Position numbers and translations under genes: made by a program | Assembly (NCBI RefSeq): GCF_004134825.1 | Contig: NZ_SDPN01000013.1 | Coordinates: forward strand, 1 to 64,000 | Direction of reading: 5' to 3' | DNA from: Agromyces albus | Lineage (GTDB): Bacteria > Actinomycetota > Actinomycetes > Actinomycetales > Microbacteriaceae | DNA: 64,000 nt | Notes under the pieces: model-generated | The model's input: the letters and a program-made list of their open reading frames with translations, nothing else | Told to the model about the DNA's origin: nothing | Database searches by the model: none | Part shown: positions 1-8,631 of the stretch, piece after piece | How the letters are laid out: the number at the start of each line of letters is the position of its first letter | Position numbering within the stretch: position 1 is the first letter of the stretch

Positions 1-174
1 AAGATTGCTCGCGTCCACTCTGTGGTTCCCTTCAGACGGAAACAGACCACAACATAACTCAACACAGCACCACCCTGCCCACAACCTGACAACGACCCCG
101 GTCGTTTCCCGGTTGTCGGGCGGGTCACCGAGACCACACACCCCACCACCACGTTGGCAGTGGGTGTGGCTAGA
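1..174 (+). other. 23S-5S rRNA internal transcribed spacer
   Basis: This is the spacer leading into the 5S rRNA gene; the 23S gene lies off the left edge. It contains a nested stem: ACAACC (81-86) pairs with GGTTGT (111-116), enclosing AACGACC (91-97) and GGTCGTT (100-106). A second pairing, CACACCC near 137 with GGGTGTG near 162, lies just before the 5S and could be part of the RNase processing stem. No protein-coding gene is credible here; the short open frames are chance. The assignment to spacer rather than to the 23S 3' end is by position and lack of recognisable 23S sequence. Confidence 0.7.
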
Positions 175-293
175 GTTTCGGCGGCCATAGCGCGAGGGAA
201 ACGCCCGGACACATTCCGAACCCGGAAGCTAAGACTCGCAGCGCCGATGGTACTGCAGGGGCGACCCTGTGGGAGAGTAGGACACCGCCGGAC
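175..293 (+). rRNA. rrf: 5S ribosomal RNA
   Basis: The sequence has the typical actinobacterial 5S form: it begins GTTTCGGCGG, contains the conserved block CCGAACCCGGAAGCTAAG, then GCGCCGATGGTACTGCAGGG, and ends with the complementary CCGCCGGAC so that the two ends form helix I. The length of about 119 nt matches the family. It is the last gene of a 16S-23S-5S operon transcribed left to right and is followed by a strong intrinsic terminator. The ends are judged by helix I pairing and could be off by 1-2 nt. Confidence 0.95.
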
Positions 294-302
294 ATTATTT
301 CG

Positions 303-336
303 AAGAGGGCCGCCCAAGGTTGGGCGGCCCTCTTTG
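303..336 (+). terminator. intrinsic terminator of the rRNA operon
   Basis: A perfect inverted repeat has arms AAGAGGGCCGCCCAA (303-317) and TTGGGCGGCCCTCTT (320-334) with almost no loop, followed by a short T-rich stretch. It sits 10 nt past the 5S gene, as expected for the rRNA operon terminator, and insulates the DUF255 gene downstream. Confidence 0.9.
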
Positions 337-374
337 GTTTAAGGGTTCTTCCCCCTGCTGCCGCATACCCCACG

Positions 375-380
375 TACGCT
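375..380 (+). promoter_or_regulatory. -10 box TACGCT, leaderless start of the DUF255 gene
   Basis: TACGCT lies 6 nt before the ATG at 387. This spacing would place transcription initiation on or next to the start codon, and no Shine-Dalgarno sequence is visible. The same arrangement recurs throughout the window. Confidence 0.5.
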
Positions 381-386
381 GAACAG

Positions 387-2282
387 ATGGGGAACCGTCT
401 CGCCGATGCCATGAGTCCGTACCTGCGGGCCCACGCCTCGAATCCTGTGGACTGGTATCCGTGGGGTGAGGCCGCATTCGCTGCCGCCCGCGAACGCGAC
501 GTTCCCGTGCTCGTGTCCATCGGCTACGCGACGTGCCATTGGTGCCATGTCATGGCGCGCGAGAGCTTCAGCGACGACGTCGTCGCCCGAATGCTGAACG
601 AGCGGTTCGTCGCGATCAAGGTCGACCGCGAGGAGCATCCCGAGGTGGACTCGAGCTACCTCGCCGCCGCTTCCGCGTTCACTCGGGAGCTCGGATGGCC
701 GCTCACCGTCTTCGCCACGCCAGAGGGGCGCACGTTCTACGCCGGCACGTACTTTCCGCCGCAGGCGATGCGCGGCATCCCGTCGTTCTCCCAGGTGCTC
801 GCCGCCGTCGACGAAGCCTGGCGCGAGCGCCGCGAGCAGCTCGACGAGACGGCCGTCGCCGTCGCCGATGCGCTGGCCGAGGCATCCGGGGCCGAGACTG
901 AAGGCGAGCTCCCCTCGACCGATCAACTCCAGGATGCGGTCGAGTTCCTGGCGGCCGATGAGGACCGGGTCCATGGTGGATTCGGCACCGCGCCGAAGTT
1001 CCCGGTCGCGCCGGTTCTCGGTTTCCTCGTCGACGCCGGGCCTCGAGCGCGCGAGCTCGCCGCACGCACGCTCAAGCTCATGGGAGCGTCGCCGTTGCGC
1101 GACGCCGTCGAAGGCGGGTTCTTCCGCTACGCGACCCGAGCGGACTGGAGCGATCCTCACTACGAGCGGATGCTCACCGACAATGCCCAGTTGCTCGGCG
1201 TCGCCGCACGGATCGCGCAGCGGGATCCCGAGGCGCAGTGGGCTGCCTCGCTCGCGCGAGGGCTTGTCGCCTTCCTGACTGAGCGCATGCAGCTCCCCGG
1301 CGGCGCATTCGCGAGCGCGCAGGACTCGGAGAGCACCATCGACGGCGTGCGGAGCGAGGGCGGGTACTACCAGCGGGACGCCGCGGGGCGCGCCGGACTC
1401 GATCCGCCGGCGCTCGACGAGAAGGTGCTCACGGGCTGGAACGGCCTCGCGATCGAATCTCTCGCGCGGACCGCGTTCGCGTTCGACGACGCCGTTGCCC
1501 TCGACGCGGCACGGCGCGCGGCGGACTTCCTCCTCGAGCATCACCTGCCGGTCGAGGGTCGTCTCGTGCGAGCGTCGCTCGGCGGCGTCGCCTCGGCCGC
1601 GACGGCGACCCTCGAAGACACCGGGATGCTCGTCAACGGACTGTTGGAGCTCTCGGTGGCGACGGGCGAGGTCGTCTTCGCCGTCAAGGCCCGGGAGCTC
1701 CTCGATGATGCCATCGCGGCAGCCGATCGTGCGCCGAACCCCGGGAGCGTTCCGTTCGCCGCGCCAGGCGGCGCCGACCCCGTGCTCGCCGCGCGCGGCC
1801 TCACGATGCCGGCCGACCCGGCGGAAGGAGTCACGCCATCGGGAGTCACCGCGTGCGCGGATGCCGCGTGGAAGCTCTACCTGCTCGGTGCCGGCGATCA
1901 CTACCGCGAAGCCGCTGAAGCGGCGATGCGGGCTGTAGCCGGAATCGCGCTCTCGCGGCCCATCGCCTTCGGCGGTGCGCTCGGCCTCATGGCCCGGCTC
2001 GCGGTTCCGATCGTGCAACTCGTCACCGTCGTGCCCGACCCGTCGGACGAGGCTGGCGAGCCAGAGGCGGCGGTCATCGCGGCGACGCGGCGGCACGAGG
2101 CATCCGTCTCGACCATCGTCACCGAGTCGCAGGCGCGCGCCTTCGCCGATGCCGGCTTCGAGCTGTTCGAGGGCCGCACCGCGCACGGCGGCGCGCCGGC
2201 CGCCTATCGCTGTCGCGCCTTCGTGTGCGCGATGCCGGTGGATGACCCTGACGCGCTCGAATCGCTTGCGGCGACACCGTGA
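387..2282 (+). CDS. DUF255 thioredoxin-domain protein (YyaL/SPATA20 family)
   Basis: The protein of 631 residues belongs to the YyaL/spermatogenesis-associated protein 20 family. An N-terminal thioredoxin-like DUF255 domain (about residues 3-160) carries a CHWCH motif with Cys50 and Cys53. The rest is the (alpha/alpha)6-barrel region typical of the family. Full-length members are often 650-700 residues, so this one is slightly short, but it keeps both parts. The family's biochemical role is unsettled; a redox or sugar-epimerase-like activity is inferred from folds only. The start at 387 fits the N-terminal family motif ([24 protein letters not shown]) and the leaderless -10 box just upstream. 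The gene directly follows the rRNA operon and is not cotranscribed with it. Confidence 0.93.
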   Translation: MGNRLADAMSPYLRAHASNPVDWYPWGEAAFAAARERDVPVLVSIGYATCHWCHVMARESFSDDVVARMLNERFVAIKVDREEHPEVDSSYLAAASAFTRELGWPLTVFATPEGRTFYAGTYFPPQAMRGIPSFSQVLAAVDEAWRERREQLDETAVAVADALAEASGAETEGELPSTDQLQDAVEFLAADEDRVHGGFGTAPKFPVAPVLGFLVDAGPRARELAARTLKLMGASPLRDAVEGGFFRYATRADWSDPHYERMLTDNAQLLGVAARIAQRDPEAQWAASLARGLVAFLTERMQLPGGAFASAQDSESTIDGVRSEGGYYQRDAAGRAGLDPPALDEKVLTGWNGLAIESLARTAFAFDDAVALDAARRAADFLLEHHLPVEGRLVRASLGGVASAATATLEDTGMLVNGLLELSVATGEVVFAVKARELLDDAIAAADRAPNPGSVPFAAPGGADPVLAARGLTMPADPAEGVTPSGVTACADAAWKLYLLGAGDHYREAAEAAMRAVAGIALSRPIAFGGALGLMARLAVPIVQLVTVVPDPSDEAGEPEAAVIAATRRHEASVSTIVTESQARAFADAGFELFEGRTAHGGAPAAYRCRAFVCAMPVDDPDALESLAATP

Positions 2283-2329
2283 GCGTCGCCGGACGGCGTG
2301 TCTCGCCTCGTGGTCCTTACGATGGGAGC

Positions 2330-2737
2330 ATGAGTGAACGAAGGCGCCCCCGTATGGGAACGATCGTGATGGCGGCGCTCCTCGACCTCGTGCTCGTGCA
2401 CGTGTTCGTGACGATCGGGCGCACGAGCCATCATGAGTCGCTGGACATGGCGGGCATCGGCAGCACGGCGTGGCCGTTCATGGTGGGCCTCGTCGCCGGT
2501 TGGCTGGTGAGCCTCGCGTGGCGGCATCCGCTCGCCGTCTGGCCGACAGGAGCCGTGATCTGGGCCGTCACCCTCGGCGCCGGGCTGCTCCTCCGGGTCG
2601 CGTCTGGGCAGGGCGTGCAGTTCGCGTTCGTGCTCGTCGCCGCGATCACCCTGGCCGTGTTCCTCCTCGGCTGGCGCCTCGTGGCTGTGCTCGTGATGCG
2701 GCGCTCCCGACGCCGAGTCGAAACCATGGCCCGATGA
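2330..2737 (+). CDS. DUF3054 family membrane protein
   Basis: A 135-residue integral membrane protein with four predicted hydrophobic segments and an Arg-rich tail (RRSRRRVETMAR). It matches the DUF3054 family, whose function is unknown, with the recognisable start of TM1 (DLVLVHVFVTIGR) and the internal GWLVSLAWRHP element. The start at 2330 is preferred over an upstream GTG because TACGAT (2318-2323) lies 6 nt before this ATG. Its stop overlaps the start of the pnuC-like gene (ATGA), so the two are translationally coupled. A shared role in vitamin or nucleoside transport is only inferred from that coupling. Confidence 0.8.
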   Translation: MSERRRPRMGTIVMAALLDLVLVHVFVTIGRTSHHESLDMAGIGSTAWPFMVGLVAGWLVSLAWRHPLAVWPTGAVIWAVTLGAGLLLRVASGQGVQFAFVLVAAITLAVFLLGWRLVAVLVMRRSRRRVETMAR

Positions 2738-3396
2738 ACCCGATCGAGTGGCTCTTCGACGCGGAGCTCGTGATCGGCGACCAGATGATCCTGTGGCGGG
2801 AGATCGTCGGAAACCTGTTCGGCCTCGCGAGCGCGCTCGGCGGATTGCGCCGCAAGGTCTGGGCGTGGCCCGTGGGGATCGTGGGCAACGCCCTGCTCTT
2901 CACGGTGTTCCTCGGCGCCGTCTTCGACACCCCGAATCCCGTGAACCTGCTGGGGCAGGCCGGCCGGCAGCTCATGTTCATCGCCGTGTCGGTCTTCGGC
3001 TGGATTCGCTGGTCGCAGCACCGCCACGTGAGCGCGAACGCCGTCGATCCGCGCTGGGCGAGCGGCCGCACCCGGATCCTGCTCGGTGCGGCACTCATCG
3101 GCGGCACCCTCGTGCTCACGCCGGTGTTCCAGGCCCTCGGCTCGTTCGAGCCCGTCTGGGCCGACGCGTGGATCTTCATGGGCTCACTGCTCGCGACGTG
3201 GGGGATGGCGAAAGGGTGGACCGAGTTCTGGCTCATCTGGGTCGCCGTCGACATCGTCGGGGTGCCGTTGCTCGTGAGCGCCGGCTATTACGCCTCGGCC
3301 CTGCTCTACCTGTTCTATGGGGCGTTCACGATCTTCGGCTTCATCACGTGGATGCGCGTGCAACGGCGGCAGCTCGTGCCGGTGGTCGGGGCCTGA
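2734..3396 (+). CDS. pnuC: PnuC-family nicotinamide riboside transporter
   Basis: A 220-residue membrane protein of the PnuC family, which takes up nicotinamide riboside (or related ribosides) by facilitated diffusion for NAD salvage. Family features are WPVGIVGNALLFTVF in the first half and the paired helix W..FW..W..VDIV in the second half (residues about 165-190). The ATG at 2734 overlaps the stop of the DUF3054 gene by the ATGA arrangement. No NAD riboswitch is recognisable upstream. Substrate assignment rests on family membership; other Pnu transporters carry thiamine or riboflavin. Confidence 0.88.
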   Translation: MNPIEWLFDAELVIGDQMILWREIVGNLFGLASALGGLRRKVWAWPVGIVGNALLFTVFLGAVFDTPNPVNLLGQAGRQLMFIAVSVFGWIRWSQHRHVSANAVDPRWASGRTRILLGAALIGGTLVLTPVFQALGSFEPVWADAWIFMGSLLATWGMAKGWTEFWLIWVAVDIVGVPLLVSAGYYASALLYLFYGAFTIFGFITWMRVQRRQLVPVVGA

Positions 3397-3436
3397 AGCG
3401 ACGTGGACTGAGCTGAGCCGGCCCGGCCTCAGAGTG

Positions 3437-3766
3437 CTACCAGGCGGGTACGCGGTCGAGCACCGACCAGACCGCCGAGCTCAACTCGGGGTGCTCGAGC
3501 GCGATCTCGCGCAGCAGGTCGTATTCGAAGCGGGCGGCCTCGCCCTCGCGCGCGGCAGGGTGATAGGCGCGTGCCCGTGCCGGGCTCCATCGCTCGGAGT
3601 GCAGTCGCTCCTCGCGGAGTGTCGCGACGACCTGCTCGTCGACCGACGGCAGCTCGGGCAGGAACACCCAGGGATCTTCGCCGAGACGGCAGCGCAGTTC
3701 GATGAGCGCTGAGAGTTCGTCTCGCGCATGCTGTCGCAGCAGCTCGAGTGTCGATGCCTCAGCCAT
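3437..3766 (-). CDS. small hypothetical protein
   Basis: A 109-residue soluble, acidic and helix-rich protein that I do not recognise. It contains WVFLPELPSVDEQVV and a C-terminal WSVLDRVPAW. The ATG at 3766 has a good Shine-Dalgarno sequence (GGGGAGG) on the minus strand about 6 nt upstream, which argues for this start against a longer upstream reading. It converges with pnuC and diverges from the methyltransferase gene. There are no transmembrane segments and no metal-binding motif. Coding is supported by the ribosome binding site and by codon third-position GC. Confidence 0.7.
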   Translation of the reverse strand: MAEASTLELLRQHARDELSALIELRCRLGEDPWVFLPELPSVDEQVVATLREERLHSERWSPARARAYHPAAREGEAARFEYDLLREIALEHPELSSAVWSVLDRVPAW

Positions 3767-3900
3767 CCGCGACCTCCCCTCGCTGTCTCGATCGTAACCA
3801 ACGCTACGTGCACCGTATGACGAAGGGGTTACACGCGCCGGTCCGACGTGTACGGCAGGTGACGGCTGGGTGACGATGTCTCGTGCGCTTGAATGGACGG

Positions 3901-5511
3901 ATGAGCACCGAACGTGGCATCCGGCCGAGCGCAGCACGCACGACCGACCTGCTGCCGCGACTCCGCTCCGACCTCACCCGCGCGAAGTTCACGGTCGGCT
4001 CGCTCGAAGAGCTGTGGGGAGCGGATGCCGCGGCGGCGCTGCATCGCGGCGAGCGAGTGCCGGCACGCCGCGTGCTCGATGCGCGCCGGGCCGAGCACGG
4101 TGCCTCCGCCGACCTCGCGACGCTCGCCGAGCTGTTCGTGCTCGGATTCGACGTGCCGCGCTCCGAGGCCGAGCACGCGTTGCCGGCGCTCGGCGTGGAT
4201 GGTGCCACGGAGCTCGGGCTGCTCGCGCCCGCCGGTGCTGCCGACCCGGTCGGCGATGCCGCGACTGCGCTCGACGCGGCATCCGTTCGCGCTGCACTCG
4301 ACCTCAGGCCGTACACGTTCACCGATGCGGTCGGCACGGTCGAGTGGTGGATCCTCTCCGACCTGGGCGAGCTCGCGCTCGGCCATGCCCTCGGCGAGCA
4401 CCACGTGCTCGGCGTTGGCGGTGCGTCGATGACGCTCAGCGGCCTGATGCTGCCGACTCCCGCGGCGCGAGTGCTCGACCTCGGCACCGGGTGCGGGATC
4501 CAGGCGATGCACGCCACGCGGTTCTCCGCTCACGTCGTGGCGACCGACATCTCGGAACGGGCCCTCCGTCTTGCCGGTCTCAACGTCGAGCTCAACGGCA
4601 TCGACGGCGTCGAGTTCCGCCACGGCAGCCTCTTCGAGCCCGTTGCGGGTGAGCGGTTCGACCGGATCGTGTCGAACCCGCCGTTCGTGATCACGCCGCG
4701 AGTCGTCGGCGTTCCCGAGTACGAGTACCGCGACGGCGGAATGGTGGGTGACGCGCTCGTCGAAGCCGTCGTCCGTGACGCGGCCGCGCACCTCGAGCCG
4801 GGCGGTGTTGCGCAGCTGCTCGGCAACTGGGAGTATCGGGCCACGGATGACGGACTCGAGCGTGTGCGCGAGTGGGCCGGCGGGCTCGACCACTGGATCG
4901 TGGAACGCGAGCGGCAACGCATCACCGAGTACGCCGAGACCTGGATCCGCGACGGCGGCACGCGGCCGGGCACCCCCGACTTCGACCGGCTCTACGAGGC
5001 ATGGCTCGACGACTTCGACGCGCGCGGGGTGCGCGAGATCGGGTTCGGGTACGTGCTGCTGCGACGCCCGGCCGCCGCCCGTTCCGTCGCCCCGCTGGCG
5101 CGCCTCGAGCGCCGGCACGGCGCGCTGGGGAACGATGATGCTCCGCTCGGGGTGCACTTCGCCGCGTGCCTCGACGCGCACGACCGCCAGGCGGCGCTCG
5201 GCGACGAGGAGGTCGCCGCGCTGCGGCTCACCGTGGCCGGCGACGTCACCGAGGAGCGCCATTTCTGGCCCGGCGACGAGCATCCGACCGCGATGCTGCT
5301 GCGCCAGGGCGGCGGCTTCGGACGCACGATCGGGCTCGACACCGGCCTCGCCGCGCTCGTGGGCGCGTGCGACGGCGAGCTCCCCGTCGGCGCGATCATC
5401 GACGCGGTCGCGCAACTGCTCGACGTCGACGAGTCGGAGCTCGCGGCCGAGCTGCTGCCCGCCGTGCGCGGGCTCATCGACGACGGGATCCTGCTGCTGC
5501 CGGCCGAATGA
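3901..5511 (+). CDS. class I SAM-dependent methyltransferase (N6-adenine/PrmC-like)
   Basis: A 536-residue protein. After an N-terminal domain of about 150 residues (the DUF7059-like region of actinobacterial methylases) comes a Rossmann methyltransferase core: motif I VLDLGTGCGIQAM, an acidic motif II (ATDISERAL) and the catalytic NPPF (IVSNPPF) typical of enzymes acting on planar amide or amino nitrogens (N6-adenine or glutamine). A C-terminal domain of about 200 residues resembles those of large rRNA or protein methylases. The target is unknown; rRNA is plausible. The start at 3901 lies 6 nt after TTGAAT; an in-frame ATG at 3883 is less likely. Confidence 0.88.
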   Translation: MSTERGIRPSAARTTDLLPRLRSDLTRAKFTVGSLEELWGADAAAALHRGERVPARRVLDARRAEHGASADLATLAELFVLGFDVPRSEAEHALPALGVDGATELGLLAPAGAADPVGDAATALDAASVRAALDLRPYTFTDAVGTVEWWILSDLGELALGHALGEHHVLGVGGASMTLSGLMLPTPAARVLDLGTGCGIQAMHATRFSAHVVATDISERALRLAGLNVELNGIDGVEFRHGSLFEPVAGERFDRIVSNPPFVITPRVVGVPEYEYRDGGMVGDALVEAVVRDAAAHLEPGGVAQLLGNWEYRATDDGLERVREWAGGLDHWIVERERQRITEYAETWIRDGGTRPGTPDFDRLYEAWLDDFDARGVREIGFGYVLLRRPAAARSVAPLARLERRHGALGNDDAPLGVHFAACLDAHDRQAALGDEEVAALRLTVAGDVTEERHFWPGDEHPTAMLLRQGGGFGRTIGLDTGLAALVGACDGELPVGAIIDAVAQLLDVDESELAAELLPAVRGLIDDGILLLPAE

Positions 5512-5603
5512 CGTGGCGGCGCGGCATCCGTGTGAACGGCACGGCACGGCGATCACCGAGCTGAGCGGGGTATTCTCGTGGACGCACATTCGAAAGCGAG
5601 CCC

Positions 5604-6536
5604 ATGCCCGACAGTCCGCTCTCCGCCTCACCATACGAGGTGCTCGGCGTGCCATCCGACGCGGATGCCGCCGCACTCCGCCTCGCCTACCGGCGAGCGC
5701 TCCGCAGCGCGCACCCCGACACCGGCGGCGACACCGCACGCTTCGACGCGGTGCAGCGCGCATGGGAGCTCGTCGGCACGCCCGAGGCGCGAGCCGCGTT
5801 CGACCGGGGATCCCGCGGCGGTGCACCGGCGCCGACCCGTGAGGCCTGGGCGCCGGCCGCACCGAAGGCCCGCCGCGACTCGCGCCCGCTCTCGCGCTCC
5901 TACGGTCACCCCGGAGGGCTCTCTCGCGAGCGATACCTCGGGCTCATCCGCGAGTGGGCGGGCCGGGGGGTGCAGCTCGAGGATCCGTACGACCCGGCGC
6001 TCGTGCGCGGCGCGCCTCGCGACATCCGTCACGTGCTCGCTGACGCCCTCGCCGAAGAGGCGACCGCTCGCTCGCTCGCGACCCTCGGCATCGCCTACAC
6101 GGTCTGGCATGACGTGGCGACGGATGCCGCGGGCCCCGGGCAGCCCCCGAAACTCGATCACCTCGTGCTCGGGCCGACGGGCCTGTTCGCGATCCAGTCC
6201 GAGGACTGGGGCGGCCCCGTGACGCTCCGCCGCAACGAGCTCGTCGGCGAGGCGCTCGACGGCGAGCGGCCGATCCGTGCCCTCGCGGCTCGCGCGAAGG
6301 CAATCGGCCGGGCGGCCCGCGTGAAGCCGACCGCGCTCATCGTGGTCGTGCCCGACGACCACGCCGAGGAGCCGCTCGAGGTCGGCGGCAGCATCCGTGG
6401 CGCCGTCGTCGCCCTCGTGCAGCGGTCTCGGCTCGCGAGCGCCGTGCGCGAGGGATTGCCGGGCTCGGCGCACCTCGGAGGCACCGAGGTCATGGAGGTG
6501 CGCTCGCGCCTGCAGGCCGTCGTGCGCTTCGCCTGA
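5604..6536 (+). CDS. J-domain protein with NERD-like domain
   Basis: A 310-residue protein. Residues 9-65 form a J domain with the diagnostic HPD at 37-39, so it should stimulate an Hsp70 (DnaK) ATPase. There is no Gly/Phe region and no zinc finger. After a basic linker, residues about 140-260 resemble the nuclease-related NERD domain (LATLGIAYTVWHDV, then LDHLVLGPTGLFAIQS). The usual acidic/lysine pair after the beta-strand is altered (SEDWGG), so nuclease activity is doubtful. The combination suggests a co-chaperone delivered to a nucleic acid or repair complex; that is inference. Confidence 0.85.
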   Translation: MPDSPLSASPYEVLGVPSDADAAALRLAYRRALRSAHPDTGGDTARFDAVQRAWELVGTPEARAAFDRGSRGGAPAPTREAWAPAAPKARRDSRPLSRSYGHPGGLSRERYLGLIREWAGRGVQLEDPYDPALVRGAPRDIRHVLADALAEEATARSLATLGIAYTVWHDVATDAAGPGQPPKLDHLVLGPTGLFAIQSEDWGGPVTLRRNELVGEALDGERPIRALAARAKAIGRAARVKPTALIVVVPDDHAEEPLEVGGSIRGAVVALVQRSRLASAVREGLPGSAHLGGTEVMEVRSRLQAVVRFA

Positions 6537-6592
6537 TCGGCCGAGCGGCGCGCAGACTCGCCCTCGACCGCCTCGGGGTGTTGGATGGGAGG

Positions 6593-7915
6593 ATGCCCGC
6601 ACCCCACAGCGAGACCGACACCAACGCCAGCACCGACACCGACGCCTACGTCTCCGACTTCGCCCGGTTCATCGGCGCCGCGCCATCGTCGTACCACGCG
6701 GCCGAAGAGGTGGCGCGACGGCTCGAGGAGGCCGGCTTCGAACGGCTCGACGAGCGCGACGACTGGCCGGCGGGAACTGGTCGGCGCGTGGTCGTACGCG
6801 ATGGCGCCGTCATCGCCTGGGTGCAGCCAGAGGGGGCGACCGCAACGACGCCGTTCCGGATTGTCGGCGCCCACACCGACTCGCCGTCGTTCAAGCTGAA
6901 GCCGAACCCGACGTCCGAGGGAGCAGGCCTCCTGCGTGCGGGCGTCGAGGTCTACGGCGGACCGTTGCTGAACTCCTGGCTCGACCGCGAACTCGAGGTC
7001 GCGGGGCGAGTCGTCACCCGCGACGGGGTCGAGCACCTCGTGCGCTCCGGGCCGATGCTGCGCATCCCGCAACTCGCGATCCATCTCGATCGCGGCGTGA
7101 ACGACGGACTGAAGCTCGACAAGCAACTCCACACGCAGCCCATCTGGGGTGCAGCGGCGGATGCGCCGGGCGCCGAGCTGCTGGCACGGGGATTCGCCGA
7201 GTCGGGCGTCGCCGTCGACGACATCGCCGGCTGGGACCTGCTCCTCGCCGACACTCAGCCGCCGGCGCGCTTCGGGCTCGACGAGGTGTTCTTCGCGGCG
7301 GGCCGCATGGACAACCTGAGCTCGGTGTATGCAGGCCTCGTCGCGCTGCTCGAGGCATCCGCCGCCGGGTCGGATGCCGCCCCGCACCTCAGCGTGCTCG
7401 CCGCGTTCGACCACGAGGAACTCGGATCGGAGTCGCGGTCGGGCGCAAGCGGCCCGTTCCTCGAGGATGTGCTCGCCCGCGTGTCGGCCGGCCTCGGGGC
7501 CGACCCGACCGAGCGCCGCCGAGCGTTCGCGGACTCATGGCTGCTCTCCTCGGATGCGGGCCATGCGGTGCACCCGAACTACCCCGAACGCCATGATCCC
7601 GCCAATCGGCCCGTGCTCGGCGGCGGCCCGCTCCTGAAGCTCAACGCCAACCAGCGTTACGCGAGCGACGCCGTGGGTGCGGCACTCTGGGCGCGGGTAT
7701 GCGAGCAGGCGGGCGTGCCGACGCAGCCGTTCGTCTCCAACAACGCGATCCCGTGCGGCTCCACGATCGGGCCGCTCAGCGCGACGCGGCTCGGCATCCG
7801 CACCGTCGACGTGGGCGTGCCCCTGCTCTCGATGCACTCCGCCCGCGAGCTCGCCCACGTCGACGACCTCGCCGCGCTCGGCGCCGCGGCCACCGCGTTC
7901 TTCGCGCCGGCCTAG
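6593..7915 (+). CDS. M18 family aminopeptidase
   Basis: A 440-residue zinc aminopeptidase of family M18 (aspartyl aminopeptidase/ApeB type), cytosolic, releasing N-terminal residues from peptides. Metal and catalytic elements are visible: GAHTDSP (His/Asp), GRMDNLSS (Asp), DHEELGSE (Glu-Glu), SSDAGHAVHPNY, and near the C-terminus SMHSARELAH (His). Length is normal for the family. The ATG at 6593 follows TTGGAT with 6 nt spacing; GTG at 6578 and other upstream starts are possible. Confidence 0.93.
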   Translation: MPAPHSETDTNASTDTDAYVSDFARFIGAAPSSYHAAEEVARRLEEAGFERLDERDDWPAGTGRRVVVRDGAVIAWVQPEGATATTPFRIVGAHTDSPSFKLKPNPTSEGAGLLRAGVEVYGGPLLNSWLDRELEVAGRVVTRDGVEHLVRSGPMLRIPQLAIHLDRGVNDGLKLDKQLHTQPIWGAAADAPGAELLARGFAESGVAVDDIAGWDLLLADTQPPARFGLDEVFFAAGRMDNLSSVYAGLVALLEASAAGSDAAPHLSVLAAFDHEELGSESRSGASGPFLEDVLARVSAGLGADPTERRRAFADSWLLSSDAGHAVHPNYPERHDPANRPVLGGGPLLKLNANQRYASDAVGAALWARVCEQAGVPTQPFVSNNAIPCGSTIGPLSATRLGIRTVDVGVPLLSMHSARELAHVDDLAALGAAATAFFAPA

Positions 7916-8028
7916 GAGAGCCCGCGCCCGACCGGACGCGGCATCCGGGTGCGACGCTGGCGGAATTTCGCGGCACGGCGGCGCGATTTCACGGGTGGCC
8001 GCGGCGGTCGCACTGCAAGGGTGGAGAC

Positions 8029-8541
8029 ATGACCCAGACCACCACCCTCGCCGCATCCGCCCTCTTCGAGCACGTCGCCTCACAGAGCGACGCCGTCGCA
8101 CACTTCCGCGGCCGGCTCGGCTTCGAGTCCGACGTCTCCGACGTCGCCGCCGGGCTCGCCGAGGCAGAACCGGGTTTCGTGCTCGTCGACGCACGAAGTG
8201 ATGAGTCGTGGGCCCAGGGGCATGTGCCGGGAGCGATCCACCTGCCCTGGCGCCGCATCGCCGCCGAGGCATCCGAGCGGATCCCTTCGGGCACGCCCGT
8301 CGTCGTCTACTGCTGGGGCCCTGCATGCAACGGCGGCACGCGCGCTGCGCTCGAGTTCGCGCTCCTCGGACACCCCGTGAAGGAGATGCTCGGCGGCTTC
8401 GAGTACTGGGCGCGCGAGGGCTTCGCCTACGACACCGCCGACGGCCCCGCGCAACTCGCGCCCGACGCGCTCACGAACGTGACTCCTGCAGGGCTCGCGG
8501 GCGGAGCCGTCACCGACGGCGCGATCACCTGCGCCTGCTGA
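8029..8541 (+). CDS. single-domain rhodanese-like protein
   Basis: A 170-residue protein. Residues about 45-145 form one rhodanese domain with the entry strand FVLVDARSDESWAQGHVPGAIHLPW and a cysteine loop VVYCWGPACNGG (Cys95, Cys100). The loop is longer than the standard six-residue rhodanese loop, and which cysteine carries the persulfide is not certain. The Cys-rich end (ITCAC) is unusual. It has a strong Shine-Dalgarno (AAGGGTGGAG). It is convergent with a two-domain sulfurtransferase across a long hairpin. Confidence 0.85.
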   Translation: MTQTTTLAASALFEHVASQSDAVAHFRGRLGFESDVSDVAAGLAEAEPGFVLVDARSDESWAQGHVPGAIHLPWRRIAAEASERIPSGTPVVVYCWGPACNGGTRAALEFALLGHPVKEMLGGFEYWAREGFAYDTADGPAQLAPDALTNVTPAGLAGGAVTDGAITCAC

Positions 8542-8558
8542 GCCGGCGCGCTGGACTC

Positions 8559-8600
8559 GGGCGGGCGGTCATCGGGCGGGACACCGATGACTGCCCGTCC
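8559..8600. terminator. bidirectional hairpin between rhodanese and sulfurtransferase genes
   Basis: The 17-nt arms 8559-8575 and 8584-8600 (ending ...GTCATCGG / CCGATGAC...) pair throughout, with two G-T positions, around an 8-nt loop. An outer pair of arms, GCCGGCGC (8542-8549) and GCGCCGGC (8622-8629), brackets it. No T-run is present, as is common in high-GC actinomycetes. Position between two convergent genes suggests a shared terminator. Confidence 0.6.
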
Positions 8601-8631
8601 GTCTCTGCATTACCGAGCGAGGCGCCGGCCT

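Noticed and set aside
339..2186. 615-codon open frame on the minus strand opposite the DUF255 gene
   Set aside because: Shadow of the coding strand: no recognisable domain, Arg/Gly/Glu-rich composition typical of antisense reading of high-GC genes.
3829..5862. 677-codon minus-strand frame over the methyltransferase gene
   Set aside because: Antisense shadow; the plus strand has clear methyltransferase motifs.
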